Shown here piece by piece: positions 42,274 to 53,565 of a stretch of DNA of 64,000 nucleotides. The position numbers and the translations under genes are program-made. Under the pieces are notes generated by a model. That model was not told the origin of the DNA, did not search any database, and saw nothing but the letters and a program-made list of their open reading frames with translations. How positions within the stretch are numbered: position 1 is the stretch's first letter; every line of letters begins with the position of its first letter. The DNA is from Epithemia pelagica (taxonomy: Eukaryota; Bacillariophyta; Bacillariophyceae; Surirellales; Surirellaceae), in NCBI GenBank assembly GCA_946965045.2, contig OX337230.1:2604001-2668000 (forward strand). The letters run 5' to 3'.

Positions 42274-43682
42274 AGAAAGTCGGCTGCTTGAGTGATCAGA
42301 TCATCCATTGTTGCTGGGTTACGTGCCAGATCTTCTTCATTTTCTTCGGAAAAGTGATGTGGTTGAACAGTCATCGCGTCATGATGATCTGTGATGGCTG
42401 CACATGCATAGTATTTGTCAAAGGGGTTCACTTCGCCTTGATCATCCCATTGGATCTTCGTCCGCTTCACTTGTGTCGGTTGGTACGTACATACTGCCGA
42501 GTTGACTGGTGTCAACAAACAATGTGGACGAGACTGATTCATCAGCCATTGCTTCAAGTTTCTCACACGCCTGGCTTCTTGAGCTCAGATCGACAGGTGG
42601 AGGATCGGAGATATTGACCGGGGAAGGAGTGGCGTTGCTTTGGTTCAGAAAGGAGACAAAGCGTGCAGAAAGGGGACAAAGCGTTCGTATCCTTGGTCGA
42701 TGGGTCAATGCTCGAGCGGAGAAGGCAAGGAAGGGGAGTAGAATGGACGCTCATTCTTGGCCAAACAGGAGCTGGATTTGGGTGATTGGAGATTCGTGTT
42801 CCATTGATGTGCCATGCAACAAACCATTCCTCATCCTTCACACGCTGATAGGCGACGGCCACGGTAAGTTCCGGTTCTTGATGTCGGAGACCATACACCG
42901 TGTATTGCTTCCTCTCGTACCTCATTCCATCTCGTTTGGTATTTGCTGCTTCTTGTTCTATGGAGATACGAGGATCGCGTGGTTATGGTCGAGGCACAAA
43001 GACTCTCGTCCACTGTTCCAGGGCTTGCGATGCAGGTGTTTGGAACTGTACCTGGTGACCATTGCCAGGTGGCGTTGGATTGGTCAATGAAGAGATATCT
43101 GGCCTCATTGGCAATTCCTTGATGAGTGTAAGGTCAGTGGTGTTGTCTTGACTCGCAATGGATCCTTCTTGTGTGTCCATGGTTGCATCTAACCCGTTCT
43201 CTTCCTCATAAGTGCTGTCAAAGCTCTTGTCATGGAGTGCGGCATTTGCCTCTACGGCATTAAAGGGACGTTAGAAACATGAGAACACTGCCTTCTCAAG
43301 TGGAGGTCCTTCGACTAGATAGTTCTAAGACATTTCACAACTTGTTGCTACGATGGTGTTGTCTTCAACTACCCCCTTTTTCGAGGACCCTGAAGATTTT
43401 GTTCCCGACGACCGATGATTCGATTCCCCAGGACTCTTTTGGGACGAATTTGAAGAACAGGACTGCTGGTGGTTCTTCCAACGGTACTGCGCCTTCTCAA
43501 TGTGACGGTGAGGTGGATAAACATGGAGTGATCGATTTGCCTGCTCCTAAGGACGCTGCTGGCATTCATGCCCTTTCTTCGCTTTCACTCGATGACGGAA
43601 CTGGCTGCTCCAAAACTGCTGGTACGGCACTTGATTAGGTAAAGATCTTACCAAAGAAGTGGTCCCGTCTTTCAATGCTGAG
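42274..43682 (-). other. probable upstream part of the Gag-like gene, then unassigned DNA
   Basis: Minus ORFs 42566-42255, 42708-42442 and 43180-42983 look like pieces of one low-complexity protein. Plus ORF 43279-43638 has no motif. A short near-repeat (AGAAAGGxGACAAAGCG) lies at about 42650-42685. Confidence 0.3.
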
Positions 43683-43922
43683 TGAATAAATAATCACGGG
43701 CGCCCCCTTTGTAACCTACGAAGGGCCTCGCCATGCCTCGCTACGCATCGCCTGGCATCGCCAGGCCCCTAGTTACGTGTTCGCTAGTGGGTACCGTGGT
43801 CGCTGTTTGGCCCCTACGTGAGCGATTTGCCCCCAAAGGGCACCCCTAGTTTAGTTACCATAATTTCTGATAGTTTGATTGTTGCAAGCCGTATATTGCG
43901 TCTGGCCGTCAGTTTTTATTCA
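43683..43922 (+). repeat. 5' LTR of copy 3
   Basis: 240 bp, TGAATAAATAATC...TTTTTATTCA, followed by the candidate PBS GTTTATCAGACCC. Confidence 0.92.
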
Positions 43923-44160
43923 GTTTATCAGACCCACTGTCTGTTGTTTCCCCACTATTCGCCGGACGGCAAGCGCCTGATCAACGCTCGAGAGGTGTTC
44001 GCGCTAAGCGGCTTCGTCACTCGCTCGCTTGTGTCATCTCTGTGACTTGTTTCTGTCACTGTGGGACCCAATCGCTTATTTGTGACTTGCGACTGCACAA
44101 CGTACCGTGCACGTGCTCGTACACGTTGACCGTCCATCCACGCGCGCCGTACGACTCAAT

Positions 44161-44168
44161 TATATAAG
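44161..44168 (+). promoter_or_regulatory. TATA-like box in the leader, copy 3
   Basis: TATATAAG 239 bp after the 5' LTR. Confidence 0.4.
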
Positions 44169-44363
44169 CCTGCTGGCTTTTGACACGTACCTGCTTGCTC
44201 GCGGAATCGCCGGACGACTACTCGCCGATTCACTCGCAGATTGTTGGCTCACAGAAATTCGCCCCTCCCATCACAATTGCAAATTTCTGCACAAGAACAA
44301 GCCTTCCCTTGCCATCCGTTTGACCTTCTACTGCCCTCCTACCCTTTATCCGACCCTTGAACC

Positions 44364-45650
44364 ATGGCTGCAAATGCCTTCCGTACTGCACTGGGCCGCT
44401 GTGGCTACGACAATGCCACCATTGGGCACCTAACGCAACAGGGCTTCACAACAACGGATCAGTTCTTGGAGTTTCCCATCAAAGAAGTCAAGCCCATGCT
44501 GAAGACATTAGCCAAGAACCTACCCAACGGTGTGACTCTACCCTACCAGTTCAACTTGAAGTTCCTTGGCTTCCGAATGTGGTTGGAATATCGTTCTGTC
44601 CGTGGCCAGGACCTTGATGCTGGTGGTTATACTGGTGACGTAATCACCAAGTGGATGAAACGCGTAACGGAACTCGCGAATGCCACCACCACTGATGGTC
44701 AGGATGACCCAGTACCACCCAAAAGGCTAACGCACCTTGCCAATTAGGAACGTCACGACGGAATGTGGCGCACGTACTTGGGTCAGCACCGCAATCCGAC
44801 AACGGGAGTGCCGCTCACCTACGTATTGCGTGAGGAGTCCGACGTACCGGACGACGCACTAACCGCCGATTACAACTGCATTGACGACGACCTAGTCGCG
44901 ACCACTCGTCATGAGGGGGACCAGTACAAAGCCGACCGACGCAGAGTGTATGAGCTGTACTACCCTCTTATCTACGATGGCCCGGCATGGACGTTTGCCA
45001 AAACGCATGCGAAATCGAAGGACGGCCGTGAGGCCTACCTAACTGTCAAGCGGCAAGCCACTGGACAGGCCGCAAGCATCCTGCGCAAGAAACAGGCTTA
45101 TGCGCAGATCGCAAATGCTAAGTTTACAGGGCGAGGGAAGTACCGCTTCCATGACTACATCCACCGTCAACAACATGCGCACAACACCCTGGAAGAGCTT
45201 GGCGAAACGGTCGCGGACACGAAAAAAGTGACCGATTTCATGAATGGGATCACTGATCCGACGCTTGTCCAAGCCAAGACCGTTGTCAACGGTGACCAGG
45301 AGAAGTTGGAGAACTTTGAAGCGTGCCAGCAATACTTTTTGACTGTGCACAGTGCCGCAAAGACCGAAACGCAGGACGACTCTCGCAAGATCGCCGCTGC
45401 TGGTACCACCCCAAGCAAAGGAAAGGCAAAAGGGCGCAACCAGAAAAAGAGCAAGAAGAAGAAGGACCGCGTTCATGCTGGTCACTACGATGCCGACGAA
45501 TGGGCAGACCTGACGGAGGACGAACGCAAACAAGTCCTGGCTCTTCGCAAAGAGCGCAAAGACAAGCGGAAGCTTGGATCCATCACCACAGACGACTCTT
45601 CCAACGCATCGTCGAAGAGATCGAAAACGTCGCATGGGAGTAATGCTTAG
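44364..45650 (+). pseudogene. gag: copy 3 Gag with nonsense mutation
   Basis: Starts MAANAFRTALGRCGYDN. TGG to TAG at 44745-44747 (LADW to LAN-stop) cuts it after 127 codons; the rest is open from 44748. It ends at the same TAG as copy 1 (..SHGSNA), followed by an in-frame TAA 24 bases later. Confidence 0.88.
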
Positions 45651-45719
45651 GACGCAATCTCAGTAGACATTTAAGAAGACGACGCTAAGCCGGAGGCTAA
45701 GACCAACGTATCGGTCGTT

Positions 45720-47105
45720 ATGGAAGTAGACGAGAGCTTGCTTGACTCCTCTGTTGACAACGTACCGTCGCCAGACAAGCACTCTAAGTTCCGCGCTTCC
45801 GCCTCACCTGCAAAATCATCCGAAGATGATGCGCAGCCGGCAAAGTCCTCAGCTGGCAACAGCTTTGGACGTTTCGCGCATAAGGCTAAAGCGCAACCGA
45901 ACGAACCCTTTTTTGCGTCCGTCAGATCCGTACGTACTCGCCCCTTGGGGGAATACGAGACCTATCCACCGATATGGCAATGGGAAGAGGACAGACGTCC
46001 TGATATGAGTCATATGACCATCCCGCCAGTCCTGGAAGAGGGCGACATCTTTGTGAAGCTGCCGCTACCGGTCAAAGGCAAGTATGCTGAAGGGACTCGC
46101 AACGTCCGCACACTTACCAAGAATGACCAAAGCGTGCTGAAAGGAGGCTTCCGCGAAGAGATCGACACTATTGTCCACAATAGTCCAATTTGGTCTTGGC
46201 GCTGGTCTAAAATGTCAGGCCATGAACGTGAAGAGCGCCAAACGTACTATGTGTGCAAACGCTTAGCCGAGCACACGGAAGTGTTCGACGAAGCTTTAAA
46301 ATACACTATGCTTGCCAATGGACAATTGGCTGCCGCAAATAAAAGGCGTAATGTATGCGGTCGTTATTCCGCCGATCTTGAATTCGATGTCCGTGACCCG
46401 AATGTCTCTGACAAGTCTGCCGACCTGTCTCCTTCCTCCTTATGGAGTGTGCCCTGTGTATCCGCTGCCGAAGCAGTAAAAAATGATAAAACGAATCTTA
46501 TTGTTCAATCGAATGCACATGTAGGCACCCATTATAGTTATTCTAAACGTTTCGCACATCGTCTATGTGCTATGAACACCGACGAATATGGTGTTGAAAC
46601 CATTGAGCTCACCTGTGAGTTGGACTCACATGTGGACACCTGTGCCGTGGGAAGAGACTTCGCAATGCTCTCCGAAGCCCACCGCTATATCAGTGTGCAT
46701 CTGTTCGCGGAGGAATATAATCCGCTGACCAATGTCCCTATTGCGACTGTTGCTACTGTCTGGACTGACAGCGAAAACCAGTCTTACTTGCTTGTCATCC
46801 ACCAAGCATTGTTTTTAGGGGACCGTATGGGCAGTTCGTTACTCTGTCCGAACCAGATGCGTGCCCATGGCATCGTTGTCAACGACGTACCTAAACAGTT
46901 TGACCCGCACAGCACGCATTGTATCCACGTACCGGATACCGCTCTCACCATCCCGCTCACCATGGCTGGTGTGATAAGTGGTTTCGCCACTCGCAAACCC
47001 ACTTCTGACGAGCTGGAACACTTGCCACAAGTTGTGCTAACTGCCGATAGCCCATGGCAACCTCGTTCTGCCGCCTTTGTGGACGCGAAGAGAAACTGGG
47101 TGTAG
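45720..47105 (+). pseudogene. copy 3 linker and protease
   Basis: 461 aa from MEVDESLLDSSVDN. Protease CELDSHVDTCAVG. Past MAG it continues in the undeleted sequence VISGFATRKPTSDELEH and ends AFVDAKRNWV with a frame change into the next ORF. Confidence 0.85.
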
Positions 47106-47494
47106 CTGCCGCTACTGTCGTTCGCAATGGCGATCCAAATTCGATTGCCGCATCCTCCATTCCACGACTCATCAAAGCAGTGTTAACGTACCAGTATGCT
47201 TTTGCCAATCCATCACCAGATCTGGACGCCGACGCACATGGCGACGACCTGTACGAACACTTGATAGCGACGGTCACTGTTCATCCAGAGAAGGAGGAGC
47301 CTGATGTAGTCCCGGAGGACAAACGTGAACGTCGGCTGTACATGATCAAGACTGCTAAAGAGTCTTCCCCAGCCGATCCTGCTGGAAAGGGAGTGCTTGA
47401 CGCAGCCGTACTGTCACAACGTTGGGGCATTGGTTTACCCAAAGCGAAGAATACGCTTAAAGTGACGACGCAGGCTGGAGTACGAAACGTATAA
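47100..47494 (+). pseudogene. copy 3 pre-integrase segment
   Basis: AAATVVRNGDPNSIAASSIP...DAAVLSQRWGIGLPKAKN, TLKVTTQAGVRNV(stop). RWxIGLxxAKxTLKVTTQ is a hallmark of the segment before integrase in diatom copia elements. This is the part missing from copies 1 and 2. It ends at a TAA (47492-47494). Confidence 0.8.
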
Positions 47495-48109
47495 ATCCCA
47501 TCTGAGCGTAAGGTCCGTAAAAAGGCACTGTGGCTCAAATTCCCTAATGTGAAAGGCCGTTGGTTCTCGGACGAGATGTTTGCCAAGGAAGTATCACTGA
47601 ACGGGGACACGGGCGCCTCGATCTTTACCGACGGCAAAGGATTCGACCACGTTTATCCCTGGAAGTCGAAAAAGCAACATCCTGAAGGATTGATGTCTTT
47701 GATTCACAATGTAGGGATTCCCCAAACAATGGTATCTGATGGTGCCCGAGAATTGTTCCTAGGGAAGTCCCGTGAAATATGCAACGAGTACCGCATAAAG
47801 ATGGAGAAAACGGTTCCTTATAATCCATGGCAGAACGCCGCCGAAGCGAGCATTCGTGAACTAAAGAAGGGAGTTGTCAAAATTATGAGGACGACCGGCG
47901 CACCACGACGTTTATGGAGCTATGCTCTTAAATGGTGCTCACACGTACGGCAACTCACGGCATCCGATATCCCTGAATTAGATGGACGTACACCGTTCGA
48001 GCATGTAATTGGCTCAACGCCAGACATCTCTCCATTAGCCATGTTCCAATTCTATCAGCTGGTGTATTATCGCATGCCCATGGCACAGTTTCCCTTCAAA
48101 AAAGACTGA
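47495..48109 (+). pseudogene. copy 3 integrase
   Basis: Continues RKVRKKALWLKFPNVKGRWF, SLNGDTGASIFTDGKGFDHV, SDGARELFLG and NAAEASIRELKKG. The Asp, Asp, Glu triad is visible. One base is missing at about 48097 (TTCAAAAAAGACTGA against TTCGAAAAAAGACTG), ending the frame at FKKD. Confidence 0.88.
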
Positions 48110-50226
48110 TTGGCCGATGGTTGGGCTTAGCCGTTGATTGCACCGATGATATGGCCTATGAAATCCTAACGCAAGAGGGCAATCATGTCACACGGAAAGA
48201 TGTGTGGGCCATTCCGGAAGACGACCTGAAGAATCCGACGATTCATCAGCAGTTGTTGGACTATGATGCCGCTTTTCAAACGCAAATGAAAGAGCCACCA
48301 TCTGATGGCACAACTGGGAGCGATCCACCCCCAGACCTCTTTGACGAAGGTGAACTTCTAGAGCCCTTGTTCCCAGAGGCCGAAGCCCTGGAATCCGACG
48401 CGTACACGCCGGAGGAACTAGACGAATATCTCACCGCTGAAGTCATGCTGCCGCGAGGAGGTGAAAGCGCTCGAGCGAAAATCATTGGACGCACGAAAGA
48501 TGCTCATGGGCGACCTATTGGTGAGCGCGACGCAAACCCAATCCTTGATACTCGGTACTACAACGTACAGTTTCCGGATGGATCGGTCAAGTCGTATGCA
48601 ACCAATATGATTGCAGAGAATCTGTATTCGCAAGTTGACCCGGAGGGCAATGCGTTCAACACATTGAAAGCCATTGTGGGTCACCGCAGTGATGAGACCG
48701 CAGTTAAGCGAACAGACGCATCGTTCCTTGACGGCACATCACACCACACAACGAAAGGTTGGGAATTGCAATGTGAACTGTCCGATCAATCGACTGTTTG
48801 GCTGCCGCTCAAAGACGTCAAGAATGGAAATATGATTGAAGCCGCCGAATACGCAGTATCCGCTGACATCGCAAAAGAGCCTGCTTTCGCATGGTGGGTG
48901 CCACGTGCACTTTGCAAACGAGACCGCATTATCAAAAAGGTAAAGTCACGTTATTGGAAGCGAACGCACAAGTATGGCATTGAGCTGCCCCACTCTGTGG
49001 AAGAAGCCCTGGCGATTGACCGCCGAACGGGGACTGACTTCCGGCGCAAGGCTATTGAGAAAGAAATGAAGAACGTTGGCATTGCTTTCGAATTTCCAGC
49101 TGATGGCGAAGTGCCTCCTGGATACAAGCATATTCCCTGTCATATGGTTTTTGATATCAAATCAGACCTGCGACGAAAAGCACGGTTAGTGGCCGGAGGC
49201 CACAAAACTGATCCACCCAAAGAATCGACCTATTCTAGTGTGGTATCACGCGATAGCGTACGCATTGCTTTTACTATCGCTGCACTAAATGGTCTAGATG
49301 TTCTCGTCGGGGACGTGCAAAACGCATATCTCAACGCACCGACTAAAGAGAAGACCTATACCACCGCGGGACTCGAATTTGGACCAGATAAGGTTGGACA
49401 ACCTGCACTGATAGTGCGCGCATTATATGGTCTCAAAAGTTCTGCCGCAAGGTGGCGTGATCACATCGCCGCAACGCTCCGCGATATGGGATTTAAGATG
49501 TGTCAAGCTGATCCGGATGTATGGCTTCGAGCGAACACTCGACCATCTGATGGGTTCCAGTATTACGATTATGTTTTGGTCTATATTGATGATCTGCTGA
49601 TTGTTAGTCATGATCCCAAAACCGTGATGCAGGACCTGCAGAGGCGCTCTACGATCAAGCCCGACAGTATCAAACCGCCAGACGAATACTTGGGATCCGA
49701 AATTCGGCGTTATACCATACCCGACACGCAAGATCCGTCGAACCGTGATCGTTGGGCCATGTCCGCTGACAAGTATTGTAAGCGTGCTCTTGCCGAAGTC
49801 GAAACGGAACTGGAGAAATCCGGAGAAAAGCTGAAGTCAAAAGTGACGACGCCGATCGCCGATGGATATCGCCCGGAATTGGATGCGACTCCTGAACTCG
49901 ACGCAAGACGTGCAAACTATTACCAACGACCGATCGGTATTCTCCGTTGGATTGTTGAACTCGGTCGTATCGACATTACAACCGCAGTCTCCCATATGTC
50001 CCGTTTCATGGCGAATCCACGAGAAGGACATCTCGAGCAAACGTTGCACATCTTCGCGTATCTGAAGAAGTACGATAAATCCGCCATTGTGTTCGACGAC
50101 ACAACCCCTGACTTCGATGAGTCACGTTTTACCCGACCGGATTGGTCTGAGTATTATCCTGATTCCGCCAAACGCACCAGCACCGCGTGGAAACGCTGTC
50201 ACCACGACTTGCTTTGTCGATGCTGA
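48110..50226 (+). pseudogene. copy 3 RT
   Basis: 701-aa ORF from 48121: KARLVAGGHKTDPP, GDVQNAYLNAP, VYIDDLLIVSHDP and ILRWIVELGRIDI all intact. A 14-bp deletion between two GAT triplets at about 50162 (CCTGATTCCGCC) shifts the frame before RNase H. Confidence 0.88.
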
Positions 50227-50662
50227 TCATGCTGGATGTCGTGTCACACGGCGCTCTCAAACAGGAGTCCTACTGTTCTTGCAACGAGCACCGATCATGT
50301 GGTATTCAAAACGACAAAACACTGTTGAGACGTCTACATTTGGCAATGAGTTCGTGGCGATGAAAACTGCCATTGAAATGATTGAAGCATTTCGTTATAA
50401 GTTGCAAATGATGGGTATCCCGTTGGATGGAGAGACGAATGTGTTTTGCGACAATGAATCTGTGTTTAAGAACTCGACGCAGCCGGAATCAGTCCTAAAG
50501 AAGAAGCACAACGCAATTGCTTATCATCGGACTCGTGAAGCGCAAGCTGCTGGACTTGTGCGCATTGTATGGGAAGAAGGTGAAACGAATCTTGCCGATA
50601 TCCTAACCAAACTGCTACCCGGACCTCGATTGCGATTCCTGGCCCAACGTATCATGTGGTAG
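50163..50662 (+). pseudogene. copy 3 RNase H
   Basis: CFVDADHAGCRVTRRSQTGV, ETSTFGNEFVAM, VFCDNESVFKNS and LADILTKLLPG, ending QRIMW before the 3' LTR. Confidence 0.88.
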
Positions 50663-50783
50663 CACCCCTTTTTGATCCAAAATGGGATCGCCCCTTTTGA
50701 AGAATAGTCCAACGTACTGGACCGGCCTCTGCTGACATGACGAACTAAACGAAGTTGCCCACCCCGATTTTGTTCGCGGGGAC

Positions 50784-51023
50784 TGAATAAATAATCACGG
50801 GCGCCCCCTTTGTAACCTACGAAGGGCCTCGCCATGCCTCGCTACGCATCGCCTGGCATCGCCCGGCCCCTAGTTACGTGTTCGCTAGTGGGTACCGTGG
50901 TCGCTGTTTGGCCCCTACGTGAGCGATTTGCCCCCAAAGGGCACCACTAGTTTAGTTACCATAATTTCTGATAGTTTGATTGTTGCAAGCCGTATATTGC
51001 GTCTGACCGTCAGTTTTTATTCA
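50784..51023 (+). repeat. 3' LTR of copy 3
   Basis: 240 bp. The piggyBac reading frame on the minus strand runs straight into it. Confidence 0.92.
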
Positions 51024-53100
51024 ATAATGGGGTGACTTCTGTTGATTGCATAGTCACATCGTCCACCTGGAGTCTTTACGAAGATCTCCTGCCCTTCTTT
51101 TGAGTGTAGAATTTTGAAGCAGGTCATTCCCTTGAAACAAGGAACATCATGGATCTTCCATCCCTTAGTGGATCTGTCTTTGGAATGTGCCAAATGTGCC
51201 ACCAGACCGCACTTTGCACACTTCCCGATGTTCGTATACATCCCTGCCATCGGTAATGTCCTCTCCAACCACCGATACTCCACCATGCATACATTGCACC
51301 GTCCTCTACCCGTCATTTCCACAGGGTCATGACCTTCGGCACACAGTGGATTGTTACGAACAGTCTTGCTTGTCCTTGTTTCTCCAACACTCTCACTGGG
51401 CTCATATTGCAGTAGACTTTGTGCAATCTTGGTGTAAAATCCATGCCTTGACAGTCGCTTTCGTCGTCCTCGTACAGTGTGCTCATCGCTGGAAAGGTTC
51501 CACGCGATGAATGCATTAAAAAGCATGTAATCAACAATTGCGAGGTACACTTTCTTGTACCATTTCTTGAAATGACCCCTTGTTCTGAAGCTTCCTCCCT
51601 GAATCCTCATCTGGTCTCCTTTATCGACTGACCCCATATTTTGTTGGTATCAGTTGAAGTCCTTTTTCTTGGATCCAACTTGTCTCTTGACCACAGAGTG
51701 GCCAGTGTCCTCCAAACTTGATACAAACGACACCACCTTGCTATCTACCCACTGCCCACAAATAATGTCATTCACCGAGTCATGAATCAATTTGAAGCTG
51801 CCTCTGGGTGAATTTGACTTTGATAAGTTCATTTGTGACTTATCCCATCATTTTCTATTAGACTGAACAGTTCCAGTGGAGAAGCAATTGAATCGTTCCC
51901 TGAGAATTACCACAAGTTGTGGAGCCATGTAACGATTGTCCATGCTAATATGATGCATGCCTTGTGTGGCTTTGTGTAGGTCCAAGCCATATGCAGCATT
52001 CATATGCAGCATTCAATACGGCTTTCATCGTAGTAGGAAAGCTGTGGATACTCGGACGAATATACAAATTTGTCGCGTTTTTCCCTTGGTATACGTCCAT
52101 ATGCAAAATTGCATAATTGGACGATGAAGCCATAAGGAAAAGTCGACGCGAAATTTTTGTGGCTTGTCTTTGTTGAATTGCCGAACCGGACACTGTGTGG
52201 AACGGCAACCAACTCCTCCTTCGTCGAAAGCCATGTCTTGCGGCACAAAGAACGTCTTCCTTGATGTCTTATTTAGTTGATTCAGTACTGTGCGAAGTTG
52301 GTAGCACTTGTCCCCACCCCCAGCGGCAGCGACCTTGTTCTCGGGATGAAATGCGCCCCGTATCTGTCGGAACCTATTGAGGGTCATGTACTTCACCACA
52401 AAACCACAACTGTCGTCGATTTCTATGGGGGGAACACCTGGTCCAACATTGTAGGTGACGTTGGTGGTTTGAAAGTAGGCAGTGTACCCACCTCCGTCCA
52501 CTGGTTTTAGGGACATCATCAGTAGGAGTCCTAGAAACCGGTACATCTCTTGGATTGTTACGTCCTGCCAGCGTTGCGAATGGTTGTATCCATTGCGATT
52601 GGCATGTCGCAACTTCAAGTGTGAATGGTAGTACTGGTTTGTACCGGCCGTAAGATTCGCCACCATTTGGTCAGTTAGCCCCCCACAACGGTGGAAGCAC
52701 TCGAAGGGAGTTGCAAAACTTTGCCCAACTCCTGGTCGTAACCCGTCCCTGCCAGTATACATTGACCTATGCCTCTGGTCCGAACCAATCCACTCGGAGC
52801 CTGTACTACTCTCACGTTCCTGATACTTGAACTGCAGATTGTGCAGTGTCTCTAGTAGTGTGGTTTTATTGGCACCATCTTCTGTGGAACCGTTATTGTT
52901 CTGTTCCATTTCCTCATTTTCCGCGGCAGAGGTTTTGGTCACCTGGGAGTCATCGTCATCAGAATTGTCACTTTGTTTGTCCAATGGATCCCCGGGCCTG
53001 TCGTTGTTTTCACTGCCATGTGAGTCTTATTTGTCTTCTGATGAATCAGACAGAATTTCACCCTCTTGCGCAGCTAGTGCTCATCGTGTTGTCACTCGTT
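51017..53100 (-). pseudogene. piggyBac transposase remnant
   Basis: 52984-52025: acidic N-terminus (DNSDDDDSQVTKTSAAENEE), then YMTLNRFRQIRGAFH and FVPQDMAFDEGGVGCRS with the first catalytic Asp. A shifted frame gives YQGKNATNLYIRPSI, HHISMDNRYMAPQLVVIL (second Asp) and STGTVQSNRK. 51832-51650: NSPRGSFKLIHDSVNDIICG, QWVDSKVVSFVSS. 51637-51017: MGSVDKGDQMR (a later Asp), KKWYKKVYLAIVDYMLFNAF and a Cys-rich tail (CNVC, CAKCG, HLAH). The order matches DDE_Tnp_1_7. In-frame stops upstream (DKxDSHG, TRxALAAQ) extend the homologous frame to about 53100. The 3' end coincides with the copy 3 LTR. Confidence 0.82.
51988..52017 (-). repeat. 14-bp tandem duplication in piggyBac
   Basis: CATATGCAGCATT twice. 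It adds bases inside the transposase and contributes to frame loss. Confidence 0.8.
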
Positions 53101-53152
53101 GAGTGACGGTTTGCTTGTGTCGTTCGTTTTGTTGTGTGGCCATTGGGGATTC

Positions 53153-53256
53153 GTCTGGTGGCATCGTACGAGTCTGGTGGCATCGTACGAATCATGGCTC
53201 TACCTTGAGCACGGATAGAGTCTTCTGTAATTGAGCACGGATAGAGTCTTCTGTAA
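53153..53256 (+). repeat. two adjacent short tandem duplications
   Basis: GTCTGGTGGCATCGTACGA at 53153-53171 and 53172-53190 (19 bp), then TTGAGCACGGATAGAGTCTT plus CTGTAA at 53205-53230 and 53231-53256 (26 bp). All exact. Confidence 0.95.
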
Positions 53257-53565
53257 TTGACTGGTTCCGAGAACCTCTTGTACTGGTTGCAGCAGTTGCG
53301 GATTGGTGTCTACCGGTATTCTCTGTCAGTGGGCTGTTAACAGGAATTTGGTTGCCAACTTGGCCCGGAGTCGGAGGGGGGTTGTTCGGTCGTTGTTGCG
53401 ATTCGGTCGATCGACTGAAAATGTACAACTTCAACAAGTCTTTGTTTGTCTGTGTCTACAAAAAAGAGGTCGCTGTCCATTCCAATGGGAGTTGCTCATC
53501 ATGTTCCCACTCTACAAGAAACGCGTAATTGTTTCTCTTCGTAGGGCAGGACACGATACGACCGT

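Larger units (their letters stand above)
43683..51023 (+). mobile_element. Ty1/copia-like retrotransposon (copy 3, longest)
   Basis: 7341 bp, LTRs 43683-43922 and 50784-51023 differing at only three positions (about 1.25%). It keeps the 622 bp (46971-47592) that copies 1 and 2 lack. No target-site duplication: the left flank is ..GCTGAG, the right flank ATAATG... It carries several stops and frameshifts, so it is young by LTR divergence but not coding-competent. Confidence 0.93.

Noticed and set aside
46971-47592. The 622-bp segment absent from two copia copies as a spliced intron (retro-copied)
   Set aside because: With either placement allowed by the GT microhomology the segment does not begin with GT and end with AG, and it encodes conserved pre-integrase protein.
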